This document shows, in pieces, positions 1 to 5,572 of a stretch of 8,245 nt of DNA (position 1 is its first letter; each line of letters starts with the position of its first letter). Below the pieces are notes generated by a model that was not told where the DNA came from, did no database searches, and saw only the letters and a list, made by a program, of their open reading frames with translations. The stretch spans positions 1-8,245 of the forward strand of contig DATJFH010000375.1 of assembly GCA_035495815.1 (NCBI GenBank), read 5' to 3'. This DNA comes from DATJFH01 sp035495815. Lineage in GTDB: Bacteria; Acidobacteriota; Terriglobia; Bryobacterales; Bryobacteraceae. The translations under genes were made by a program, and so were the position numbers.

Positions 1-1869
1 CCCGCCGCGCTGGCGAAGCTCCTGCTCGACCCCCGTCCCGCAGTCCGCGACCGGGCCATCGAGAAACTGGTCTCCGCGGGTGATGACGCGGTGGACGCTC
101 TCGTTTCCGTTCGTGCGGAAGCGGAAGCGCGCGCCGCCGCCGTGTTCGCTCTTTACCGCATCGGGACCCTGAAGTCCGCGCGGGCGGTTCGCGCCGCGTT
201 GAACGACGCCGATTTTCGCGTCCGCACGGCGGCGGCGCGCTGCGCCGGAATGTCCGCCGACCATGCCGCCGGCGACCGACTGATGGAAATGGTGAAGAAG
301 GATCATCCCGCGGTAAGACGGCAGGCCGCCGCCGCGCTGGGCCAGCTTGGCGAAGTACGCGCCGCCGGCGCCCTGATTGCCGCTGCCGCCGACGCTCCGG
401 ACCGTTTCGTCGAGCACTCCATCATTTATTCATTGATCACGTTGGGCCAAGTGGAGCCGCTGCGCGCCGCGCTGCGGCAGCCCGCGCCCAAAATCCGGAA
501 AGCCGCGCTGATCGCTCTCGACCAGATCGACGGCTCGCCGCTGCGTCGCGAAGAGGCGGTTCCCCTGGCCGGATCGAAAGACAGGGAGCTTCGCGCGGCT
601 GCCCTGTTTGCCGTCTCGCATCATCCCGGCTGGGCTGCGGATGTCCTGCAGGAGCTCGAGCTTCGAGTGCGTGAGCGCAATTTCGATGAAGCCGGGTCGG
701 AAGGCCTGAAAGACGCATGGCTGGCGTTCATGCCGGACGAGGGGGCCAGGAAGCGCATCGCGGACCTGCTTCACGACGACAGTCTGGGCGAGCGCCAGGC
801 GCTGTTTGTCCTGGACACCATCGACGCCGCCGCACTGAAGCAATTCCCGGCGGAATGGACGGATGGCGTCGGCGCGCTGTTCGATTCGCCCAGCCGTACC
901 GTGCGGCTGCGTGCGCTCGATCTGGCCCGGGCGCATGCGCTCGCCGGGCTCGATTCACGGCTTGTTCGGATCGGAAACGATGCGGCGGCGCCGGACACGG
1001 TCCGCATGGCGGCTCTGGCAGCGCTCGCGCCCCGGCTCGACGGTGAACAGTACACGTTTCTCATTTCCAAGCTGAGTCCGAAAGCCGACGCGATTCTGCG
1101 CCAGACCGCGGCGCAGACGCTGGCCCGCTCCGCGCCGCCAAAATCCGATCTGCTGCTGCTCGCACGCCAGCGGCTGCCGCAGGCCGATCCGCTCACGCTC
1201 TCGACCGTGCTCGAGTGCTTCCGGTCGTCCCATGACCAGGAGGTGGGCGCGGCTCTGGTTCAGCTGCTGAAGAAGTCGCCCGCGGCGCTCGGCACTTTGG
1301 GCGAGGATCGGGTCAAGACGCTCCTCTCTGGGTACCCTGACTCGGTGCGCGACGAATCGGCGCCGCTGCTCCAGTCGCTGCGGGCCGCGGAAAAAGTCCG
1401 CATCGACAGGCTGCGGAAACTGGAACCGCTGCTGACGGCAGGCGGGGACGCCGGACGCGGCCGGCGCATCTTCTTCGGCGAGACCGTGGCCTGCTACAGC
1501 TGCCACACCATCGGCCGCGAAGGAGGACACGTCGGACCGGACCTCACCGGCATCGGCGCCATCCGCTCAGGACACGATCTGCTCGAAGCCATCGTCTTTC
1601 CCAGCGCCAGCTTCGTGCCGGGGCATGAAGTCTACAACGTCGATACCGATACCGAACGGATTTCCGGCGTCATGCGCAGGCAGACGGCCGACGCGGTGAC
1701 GCTGGTCACCGGGCCTAATGGCGAGATTCGCATCCCGCGCAGCCGTATCCGGAAGATTGCGCGGTCGAATGTTTCGCTGATGCCGGAAGGCTTTGACGAG
1801 TCGCTGAATAAAACGGAACTGACCGATCTGCTGGCGTTCCTGCAAGCTGAGAAGACCAGGCCGAAATGA
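1..1869 (+). CDS. HEAT-repeat protein with C-terminal PVC-type cytochrome c domain (5' partial)
   Basis: The reading frame is open from base 1, so the start codon and N-terminus lie outside the window; 622 residues are visible, ending at TGA 1867-1869. Residues 1 to about 430 are alpha-helical HEAT/PBS-lyase-like repeats, rich in Ala, Leu and Arg with recurring 'RxxAAxALGxLG' style units. A charged linker follows, then a cytochrome c domain with heme-attachment motif CYSCH at residues 498-502 (bases 1492-1506), the 'GPDLTGIG' segment, and Met594 in 'SLMPEG', the probable distal heme ligand. This matches the Pirellula/Verrucomicrobium-type putative heme-binding domain. In that family the missing N-terminus is often a beta-propeller sugar/alcohol dehydrogenase-like or PQQ-like domain; whether that holds here cannot be seen. 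Heme c attachment implies export, with a likely role in periplasmic electron transfer or oxidation (inference). The physiological substrate is unknown for most of the family. No clear intrinsic terminator follows the gene. Confidence 0.9.
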   Translation, partial: PAALAKLLLDPRPAVRDRAIEKLVSAGDDAVDALVSVRAEAEARAAAVFALYRIGTLKSARAVRAALNDADFRVRTAAARCAGMSADHAAGDRLMEMVKKDHPAVRRQAAAALGQLGEVRAAGALIAAAADAPDRFVEHSIIYSLITLGQVEPLRAALRQPAPKIRKAALIALDQIDGSPLRREEAVPLAGSKDRELRAAALFAVSHHPGWAADVLQELELRVRERNFDEAGSEGLKDAWLAFMPDEGARKRIADLLHDDSLGERQALFVLDTIDAAALKQFPAEWTDGVGALFDSPSRTVRLRALDLARAHALAGLDSRLVRIGNDAAAPDTVRMAALAALAPRLDGEQYTFLISKLSPKADAILRQTAAQTLARSAPPKSDLLLLARQRLPQADPLTLSTVLECFRSSHDQEVGAALVQLLKKSPAALGTLGEDRVKTLLSGYPDSVRDESAPLLQSLRAAEKVRIDRLRKLEPLLTAGGDAGRGRRIFFGETVACYSCHTIGREGGHVGPDLTGIGAIRSGHDLLEAIVFPSASFVPGHEVYNVDTDTERISGVMRRQTADAVTLVTGPNGEIRIPRSRIRKIARSNVSLMPEGFDESLNKTELTDLLAFLQAEKTRPK

Positions 1870-1948
1870 CCTAGAGCATTCTTCTTGCCAGATTAAAAAG
1901 CGCGCAGCCCGATAAAACCCTCATTTTTGCCGTAGTACACCCTTCCTA

Positions 1949-1977
1949 TTGTGAGTTTTAGGGACCGGCTTTATCAT
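1949..1977 (+). promoter_or_regulatory. Candidate sigma70-type promoter for the 122-codon gene
   Basis: TTGTGA (1949-1954, four of six matches to TTGACA) is separated by 17 nt from TATCAT (1972-1977, five of six matches to TATAAT). The predicted transcription start is about base 1984. That lies at or past the first ATG (1982), so it favours one of the downstream start codons. The -35 overlaps the 9-mer TCCTATTGT (1944-1952), which recurs upstream of the next gene. This is a visual match only. Confidence 0.4.
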
Positions 1978-1981
1978 AAAA

Positions 1982-2350
1982 ATGCAGACCGGATTTCGCG
2001 ATCGAAAAATGATACAAAGCGGAGAGGCGCGAGCATTGGACGATCGGGAAACCGCTCTTTTTCGCAGGCTGGAGTTCGCCATCATCAGCGTCCTGGCCCA
2101 CTATGGCGGCCATTACAAAGAGGAGATGGTCGAGTGGTATTCCGCTTTGAGGCTCGGTCTGCCGCAGTTGACTGACGAGCGTCAGTTGCGCGAGGTGTTT
2201 GTCAGCCTCTCCACGGAAGGGATCGTCGACTTGGCGGATTTCCCCGTAGGCGAAGCGGAGTCGGGCATCATACCGTTTACGAGCACCTTGACGCCGGCCG
2301 GGCTGGCTTACTGGAATTCGCTTCAGGCCGATCCCCGGGTTCAATTATGA
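1982..2350 (+). CDS. Hypothetical small protein, possible winged-helix fold
   Basis: I do not recognise a named family. The longest form has 122 residues. From about residue 25 the pattern is helix ('RRLEFAIISVLAHYGG'), helix, a 'LTDERQLREVFVSLSTEGIV' helix pair, then a hairpin ending in 'TSTLTPAGLAYW'. This resembles winged-helix proteins, where a recognition helix precedes 'EGxV' and a wing closes with 'LTxxG'. A DNA-binding role is therefore possible but is inference. There is no signal peptide, membrane segment or Cys cluster. The start is uncertain. ATG 1982 has no good ribosome binding site and lies within the predicted transcription start region. ATG 2009 also lacks one. TTG 2036 has GGAGAGG eight bases upstream and would give 104 residues that keep the whole folded region. 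An intrinsic terminator at the stop codon makes the gene a single-gene transcript. GC-rich third positions support real coding. Confidence 0.72.
   Translation: MQTGFRDRKMIQSGEARALDDRETALFRRLEFAIISVLAHYGGHYKEEMVEWYSALRLGLPQLTDERQLREVFVSLSTEGIVDLADFPVGEAESGIIPFTSTLTPAGLAYWNSLQADPRVQL
2021..2027 (+). promoter_or_regulatory. Strong ribosome binding site favouring TTG 2036 as start
   Basis: GGAGAGG lies eight bases before an in-frame TTG at 2036-2038. It is the only Shine-Dalgarno-like sequence near the 5' end of the small gene. Together with the candidate promoter at 1949-1977 it gives a leader of about 52 nt. Confidence 0.4.
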
Positions 2351-2375
2351 GGTGGTGACTCCACTTATTTTTTTT
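2350..2375 (+). terminator. Intrinsic terminator after the putative winged-helix gene
   Basis: GTGG (2352-2355), loop TGACT, CCAC (2361-2364) form a stem that extends to six pairs with a G-U and an A-U pair. It is followed by TTA and then an uninterrupted run of eight T (2368-2375). The stem is short, but the U-tract is the best in the window. The structure starts on the last base of the TGA stop codon. Confidence 0.6.
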
Positions 2376-2393
2376 CCGGTACTTCCGTACTGG
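2376..2393. repeat. Inverted repeat CCGGTAC-TTCC-GTACTGG
   Basis: Seven-base arms (2376-2382 and 2387-2393) flank a four-base loop. The arms are complementary except for one G/T pair, which is allowed in RNA. It sits directly after the terminator U-tract and upstream of the candidate promoter of the next gene. It has no T-run on either strand's downstream side, so it is not a terminator; an operator half of the regulatory region is one possibility. Confidence 0.45.
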
Positions 2394-2417
2394 ACTGAGG
2401 CCCGGACATTAGTACGA

Positions 2418-2437
2418 AATAGGACAAAAGTCCTATT
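2418..2437. promoter_or_regulatory. Perfect 8-bp palindrome, candidate operator
   Basis: AATAGGAC (2418-2425), spacer AAAA, GTCCTATT (2430-2437) is a perfect inverted repeat of eight bases with a four-base centre. A 20-bp dyad of this kind is typical of a site bound by a dimeric regulator. It overlaps the start of a candidate -35 hexamer, TTGTCG (2437-2442), so binding there could block or recruit RNA polymerase. The binding protein is unknown. Confidence 0.5.
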
Positions 2438-2464
2438 GTCGCCTCCTACTCCGCTTGGTATTCT
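2437..2464 (+). promoter_or_regulatory. Weak candidate promoter for the small membrane protein
   Basis: TTGTCG (2437-2442, four of six) and TATTCT (2459-2464, four of six) are separated by 16 nt. This places transcription start near 2471 and would exclude TTG 2455 as start codon. The match alone is weak. The main support is that its -35 lies within the same TCCTATTGT context as the promoter of the upstream gene. Confidence 0.25.
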
Positions 2465-2496
2465 GTCGGTTCAATGGTAGGTCAGAGACTTTACGC

Positions 2497-2925
2497 GTGA
2501 TCGCTAGCTTTGTAATCATTATCGCCTCGTTGATGGCGTTTTTCTACTGGTTCCGGCAAACTTGTCTGTTGATTCTGGCCCAGAGAAGTCAGACCGAGTA
2601 TGCGGTCAAGGTTACTTCGACCATACGGCTGAGCTACCCGCAGGCTGCGGCGTCGCTGCGCGCCGAGCCCGCGCTGTCGGCGCTCGACCTGGTGCATCAG
2701 GGTCTTGAAAACGACTACAAAATGCTCACTGAGCTCCTGAGCCATGCCACCGCCGGAGAGTCCATCGAGCACCGTCTGCTGCAGATCGATTACAGAGCGA
2801 TGCAGGTCTGGTATAAGATGACCCGCTACAACGGCCAACACATACTGGCCCGCAATGCGCTTGGTGAGATGTCGTCGATCCTGGGTTGTTTCGCCGATGA
2901 GCTCGGCCAGGACGCGGCCGCCTGA
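2497..2925 (+). CDS. Hypothetical small single-pass membrane protein
   Basis: I do not recognise the family. From GTG 2497 the product has 142 residues. Residues 1-19 are strongly hydrophobic ('IASFVIIIASLMAFFYWF'), a membrane anchor or uncleaved signal, followed by Arg20 and a second apolar patch 'CLLILA'. The remaining 110 or so residues are predicted helical, with alternating Leu and charged residues, and contain no obvious catalytic motif. Start choice is open. The frame can extend to TTG 2455 (156 residues, adding an Arg-containing N-terminus that would put the N-terminus inside the cell), and ATG 2533 is a shorter option. I prefer 2497 because codons between 2455 and 2496 include TTA, AGG, TCA and ACT, unlike the rest of the gene, and because the candidate promoter lies there. 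No start has a clear ribosome binding site. Third-position GC is high through the main body, supporting real coding. The next gene starts 46 nt downstream. Confidence 0.68.
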   Translation: MIASFVIIIASLMAFFYWFRQTCLLILAQRSQTEYAVKVTSTIRLSYPQAAASLRAEPALSALDLVHQGLENDYKMLTELLSHATAGESIEHRLLQIDYRAMQVWYKMTRYNGQHILARNALGEMSSILGCFADELGQDAAA

Positions 2926-2926
2926 A

Positions 2927-2957
2927 TTGATTCCGGTGGCGAGCTGCCGGACATAAT
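2927..2957 (+). promoter_or_regulatory. Possible promoter for the amidohydrolase gene
   Basis: TTGATT (2927-2932) and CATAAT (2952-2957, five of six matches) are separated by 19 nt, longer than ideal. Transcription would start near 2964, only about eight bases before ATG 2972, giving a nearly leaderless message. This agrees with the absence of a clear ribosome binding site. Co-transcription with the upstream membrane protein is equally possible. Confidence 0.22.
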
Positions 2958-2971
2958 ACAATGGCCGTACC

Positions 2972-4216
2972 ATGCGGACGCGGCGAGAGTTCCTGCCTTT
3001 TCTCTGCGGCTTGGCCGCGCCCCTGGGCTCCCAGGCTTTCCGTTATGACCTGCTGATCAAAGGCGGCCGCGTGGTGGACCCGTCCCAATCGGTTTCCGCA
3101 CTCCGGGACGTCGCCATCTCCGCTGAAAAAATCGTACGCCTGGCTTCGGACATTCCCGCCTCCGAGGCGCGGATCACTCTGGACGCGCGCGGCAGGATCG
3201 TCACGCCCGGACTGGTCGACATTCATGTCCACGTTTATGACGGTGTCGCGCCGCTCGGTATTCCCGCCGATCCGAACTGCATTGCCAAGGGAGCCACCAC
3301 CGTCCTGGACGCAGGTTCGGCCGGAGCCCACACCTTCCCCGGCTTTCGCCGCCTGGTGATTCAAACCGCCGAGACCCGGGTGTTCGCGCTGCTCAACATC
3401 TCGGTGGTCGGCCAGTCCACGCTTTCCGAGGACAACGAATGGGGCGAGCTGCTCGATTTGCGCTATGCCAACGCCAAGCTCGCGGTCCGGACGATTGAGC
3501 GAAACCGCGACGTGATCCTGGGGATGAAAGTCCGGCTTTCCCGGAACATCGCAGGAGACCACGATATCGCGGCCCTGCGCCTGGCTCGCGAAGCCGCGGA
3601 AGCAGCCGGGCTGCCCGTGATGGCCCATATCGGCGACACCGCCTCGCCCCTGCCCGCCATTCTGAAGGAGTTGCGCCCCGGTGACGTGATCACCCACTCT
3701 TTCCACGGGAGGTCCAACGGGATCCTGGACGGCAGGGGACGCGTGCTGCCGGAAGTGCGAAAAGCGGTCGAGAACGGCGTCCGGCTCGATGTCGGCCATG
3801 GCCGCGGCAGCTTTTCCTGGCGGGTGATGGAAGCCGCCATGAAGGAGGGTGTGCTGCCGGGCACCATTTCCAGCGATGTACACCAGTTCAACGTGGCTGG
3901 ACCGGTTTTCGATCTGGCCACGACACTATCCAAGTTCCTGCACCTGGGAATGGCCCTCGACCAGGTCATCGAACGCGCCACCATCAATCCTGCACGGACG
4001 TTCCGTTTCCCGAATAAACCCGGTACTCTGCAGCCGGGAGCCGAAGCGGATGTCGCCGTTTTCCAGGTGCTCGAAGGGGACTTCGACCTGACGGAGTCTT
4101 TTGCGGGTACTGGCGCTCCTGAAACCAGGGTTGCCCATCGGAAGCTGCTGCCTGTGGCGACAGTCAAGGCCGGCAGGTTGTACGGCTCAGCATCCATTCC
4201 GGTGACCAGGCTTTAA
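2972..4216 (+). CDS. Tat-exported amidohydrolase / deacetylase family metallohydrolase
   Basis: The 414-residue product is a full-length member of the amidohydrolase superfamily (composite beta-sandwich plus TIM barrel), closest in pattern to the amidohydrolase/deacetylase group related to dihydroorotases and N-acyl amino acid deacetylases. Visible metal ligands are His85 and His87 ('DIHVHV'), Lys186 ('GMKVR', probably the carboxylated bridging lysine), His219 ('MAHIGD'), His242 ('THSFHG') and Asp302 ('SSDVHQ'), which fits a binuclear centre. The beta-sandwich halves are seen as 'DLLIKGGRVVDP' near the N-terminus and 'GTLQPGAEADVAVF' near residues 351-364. The N-terminus 'RTRREFLPFLCGLAAP' fits a Tat signal (twin Arg at 4-5, then Phe-Leu and a hydrophobic stretch), with a possible cleavage after 'GSQA' at residue 22. 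The enzyme would thus fold with its metals and act outside the cytoplasm. The substrate (an N-acyl amino acid, cyclic amide or dipeptide) cannot be read from sequence. ATG 2972 is chosen because the Tat motif follows at once. No clear ribosome binding site precedes it. Confidence 0.9.
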   Translation: MRTRREFLPFLCGLAAPLGSQAFRYDLLIKGGRVVDPSQSVSALRDVAISAEKIVRLASDIPASEARITLDARGRIVTPGLVDIHVHVYDGVAPLGIPADPNCIAKGATTVLDAGSAGAHTFPGFRRLVIQTAETRVFALLNISVVGQSTLSEDNEWGELLDLRYANAKLAVRTIERNRDVILGMKVRLSRNIAGDHDIAALRLAREAAEAAGLPVMAHIGDTASPLPAILKELRPGDVITHSFHGRSNGILDGRGRVLPEVRKAVENGVRLDVGHGRGSFSWRVMEAAMKEGVLPGTISSDVHQFNVAGPVFDLATTLSKFLHLGMALDQVIERATINPARTFRFPNKPGTLQPGAEADVAVFQVLEGDFDLTESFAGTGAPETRVAHRKLLPVATVKAGRLYGSASIPVTRL

Positions 4217-4276
4217 AGCGTCCTGAGCCCCCGTAGGGCCTTCCAACGCTATTCCACAGCGGCTCCGGGAAATGAA

Positions 4277-4301
4277 AATGCCCACCTTTCGGGTGGGCAT
4301 T
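4277..4301. terminator. Strong bidirectional intrinsic terminator
   Basis: AATGCCCACC (4277-4286), loop TTTCG, GGTGGGCATT (4292-4301) form a perfect 10-bp stem. On the plus strand it is followed by a broken T-tract (TCCTTTCCCC). On the minus strand the stem runs into TTTTCATTTC. It lies about 60 nt after the amidohydrolase stop and can also stop transcription leaving the secA operon from the other side. Confidence 0.8.
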
Positions 4302-4482
4302 CCTTTCCCCTGTTCTACCAGGGGCTATGTTATGGGAGAATCATTTTCGACGGAATCGCAACCGTCAAAAACTTTCGTGATTGAATAGTATTTCCTACGG
4401 CGATTCGAGTCAAGGGAAAAATTCCGGAGCCTCAAATGTGGCGATAAGCCACAGATTCGGGAGTAGTTGGGATTCTCACAGA

Positions 4483-4491
4483 TTTTCCACA
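4483..4491 (+). promoter_or_regulatory. DnaA-box-like site TTTTCCACA
   Basis: TTTTCCACA differs from the strict DnaA box TTATCCACA at one base and fits the relaxed consensus TTWTNCACA. It sits in an AT-rich convergent gap. A second poor match, TATTCCACA (4250-4258), has two mismatches. One good box does not make an origin, and neither dnaA nor dnaN is visible. A chance match is the simplest reading. Confidence 0.2.
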
Positions 4492-4503
4492 GGTTGTTGA
4501 AAT

Positions 4504-4521
4504 AAGGACCTCAAGGTCTTT
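4504..4521 (-). terminator. Weak hairpin at the end of the secA operon
   Basis: AAGGACC (4504-4510), loop TCAA, GGTCTTT (4515-4521) form a seven-pair stem with one G-U pair, about 45 nt past the stop codon of the minus-strand DUF6599-like gene. Read on the minus strand it is followed only by ATTTC, so termination would be inefficient. It may act together with the stronger hairpin at 4277-4301. Confidence 0.3.
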
Positions 4522-4565
4522 TGAAGCATGCCGTTTTCGTGTCTAAGGCGAAGATAAGTAGCCGG

Positions 4566-5528
4566 TTACTGATCGCCTAGATGGAGCACCGTCATGGCCT
4601 CGGGTTCGCCGCCCTGGCGCGCCCGTCGGGCCATTCGGATGCCGCCGAAGGCCAGTCCGGCCACGGTCGAAAACGCCAACAATACTCCTATCAGAATGAA
4701 AGCATTGATGATCAAGTCCCCGATATTATCTCGTCGCGTCGGTACGTACTGGCTCCAGGAAATCGACGCCTGGTACCGGACCTGGGACAGCAAGCGCTCG
4801 GCGCCGTCGGCGCTCTTGGGAGAAAGAATCACCGCGACCAGCGGTCCGCTTCGCTTAGCCACCGCTCCAGGCAGCTTCTCCATCTCCGCCAAACGCTCCC
4901 GTGCGATGTTCGGCGTGGGATAGGAGAAGATTGCCAGTTTCATCGTTTCGCCAGCGACACTGAAACTGCCGATCTGGGCTTCCGACCCCAGGTGGAAACC
5001 GGCCACCCCGGCGGGAATGCCGGGATAGAAGTCGTCGAGCCCGGCGGGACCTACCACGTAGCGCTCCGAGTTCGGAACCAGACCCTCCGCAGGCAGATTA
5101 TCCTTCAGAGAAGGCAGCGGGGACTGGTCGAGCTTGGGCAGGTTCTGTAAGAGCGGCTCGAGCTCCCCGAACTTCGGGCTATGCCCTTCAAATACCAGAA
5201 GATAGTTGCCATGCGCCAGCATGGCGCCATCCGCCGTGTCGACAGCCAGCTTGCCTAACTGGCTTTGCTTGGCGTTTTTCGGCCGCTGCCAGTCGAATGC
5301 GCCGAGCGCGCCGGTCGAGTCCTGAAGCCGGTACGCGGTGGCGGTGAACTTATCGCCGGCTCCCTCGTACTGCGCCTGTTCGGCGTCCTGGAGCCCGTAT
5401 TCGGACCAGAGCTTCTGGCCGGTTACCGGCCCCGGCCTGACTGAAACCCGCTTCGCCTGACCGAACTGCTCCGGCCAGATGCCTCCCATGGCGGGGACGG
5501 CCAGGAGGAGAAAGCCGAGGGCATTCAT
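4566..5528 (-). CDS. Exported, membrane-anchored protein, DUF6599-like
   Basis: The 320-residue product starts with a hydrophobic signal-like segment ('MNALGFLLLAVPAMGG'). It continues with an extracytoplasmic region containing 'YRLQDSTGALGAFDWQRP' (about residues 66-83) and 'GNYLLVFEG' (107-115). Near residues 272-297 there is one strong transmembrane helix, then a basic tail ('RMARRARQ'), so the C-terminus should be cytoplasmic. The GA-x-A-x-D/Y-W-x-R-P and 'GNYLLVF' features recall the acidobacterial DUF6599 family of unknown function; this assignment is from memory of pattern and is tentative. The start at ATG 5528 is favoured by GGAAGG six bases upstream and because the signal segment begins there. 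ATG 5570, two bases after the secA stop, and a still longer form overlapping secA are possible but add a charged leader. It lies 44 nt behind secA on the same strand, so co-transcription is likely. No catalytic motif is visible. Confidence 0.82.
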   Translation of the reverse strand: MNALGFLLLAVPAMGGIWPEQFGQAKRVSVRPGPVTGQKLWSEYGLQDAEQAQYEGAGDKFTATAYRLQDSTGALGAFDWQRPKNAKQSQLGKLAVDTADGAMLAHGNYLLVFEGHSPKFGELEPLLQNLPKLDQSPLPSLKDNLPAEGLVPNSERYVVGPAGLDDFYPGIPAGVAGFHLGSEAQIGSFSVAGETMKLAIFSYPTPNIARERLAEMEKLPGAVAKRSGPLVAVILSPKSADGAERLLSQVRYQASISWSQYVPTRRDNIGDLIINAFILIGVLLAFSTVAGLAFGGIRMARRARQGGEPEAMTVLHLGDQ

Positions 5529-5534
5529 CAGCTG

Positions 5535-5540
5535 CCTTCC
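5535..5540 (-). promoter_or_regulatory. Ribosome binding site deciding the DUF6599-like start
   Basis: GGAAGG on the minus strand lies six bases before ATG 5528. It is better placed than the AGG ten bases before the alternative ATG 5570, so the shorter form of the protein is preferred. Confidence 0.6.
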
Positions 5541-5572
5541 GGAACGTCGCTTTTCGGAATGATGAAACATGA

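Larger units (their letters stand above)
4217..4565. other. Non-coding gap between convergent genes
   Basis: This stretch of 349 bases holds no convincing gene and is more AT-rich than its surroundings. It contains, in order: a two-tier inverted repeat just after the amidohydrolase stop (AGCGT 4217-4221 with ACGCT 4246-4250, enclosing GCCC/GGGC); a strong terminator hairpin; CCCCTG/CAGGGG (4307-4324); GACGG/CCGTC (4349-4366); TGTGGC/GCCACA (4437-4453); TTTTCCACA (4483-4491), which fits the relaxed DnaA-box consensus TTWTNCACA; and a weak hairpin near the end of the minus-strand operon. The octamer CACAGATT occurs at 4450-4457 and 4477-4484. A small RNA cannot be excluded, but I see no promoter that would argue for one. 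Confidence 0.5.

Noticed and set aside
430..1530. Several open frames on both strands inside the HEAT-repeat gene
   Set aside because: They overlap the HEAT/cytochrome c frame, are rich in Arg, Ala and Pro typical of off-frame GC-rich DNA, and carry no recognisable domain.
1870..1930. Terminator after the HEAT/cytochrome c gene
   Set aside because: A GCGCGC palindrome and a TTTTT run are present, but no stem of useful length can be paired next to the T-run.
1951..2175. Alternative 74-codon plus-strand frame starting GTG 1951
   Set aside because: It overlaps the 122-codon gene in another frame, starts inside the candidate promoter, and is rich in Arg/Ser without structural pattern.
2726..3883. 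Minus-strand open frame of 385 codons over the amidohydrolase
   Set aside because: It is the shadow of the amidohydrolase, whose metal ligands are intact on the plus strand. The translated product shows no domain, and it also runs into the small membrane protein gene.
4217..4565. Chromosomal origin of replication
   Set aside because: Only one good DnaA-box-like site is present, with no dnaA, dnaN or clear AT-rich unwinding element nearby. It was kept only as a weak site.
4581..5150. Plus-strand open frames opposite the DUF6599-like gene
   Set aside because: The minus-strand frame has a signal segment, a transmembrane helix, a good ribosome binding site and operon spacing with secA. The plus-strand frames have none of these.
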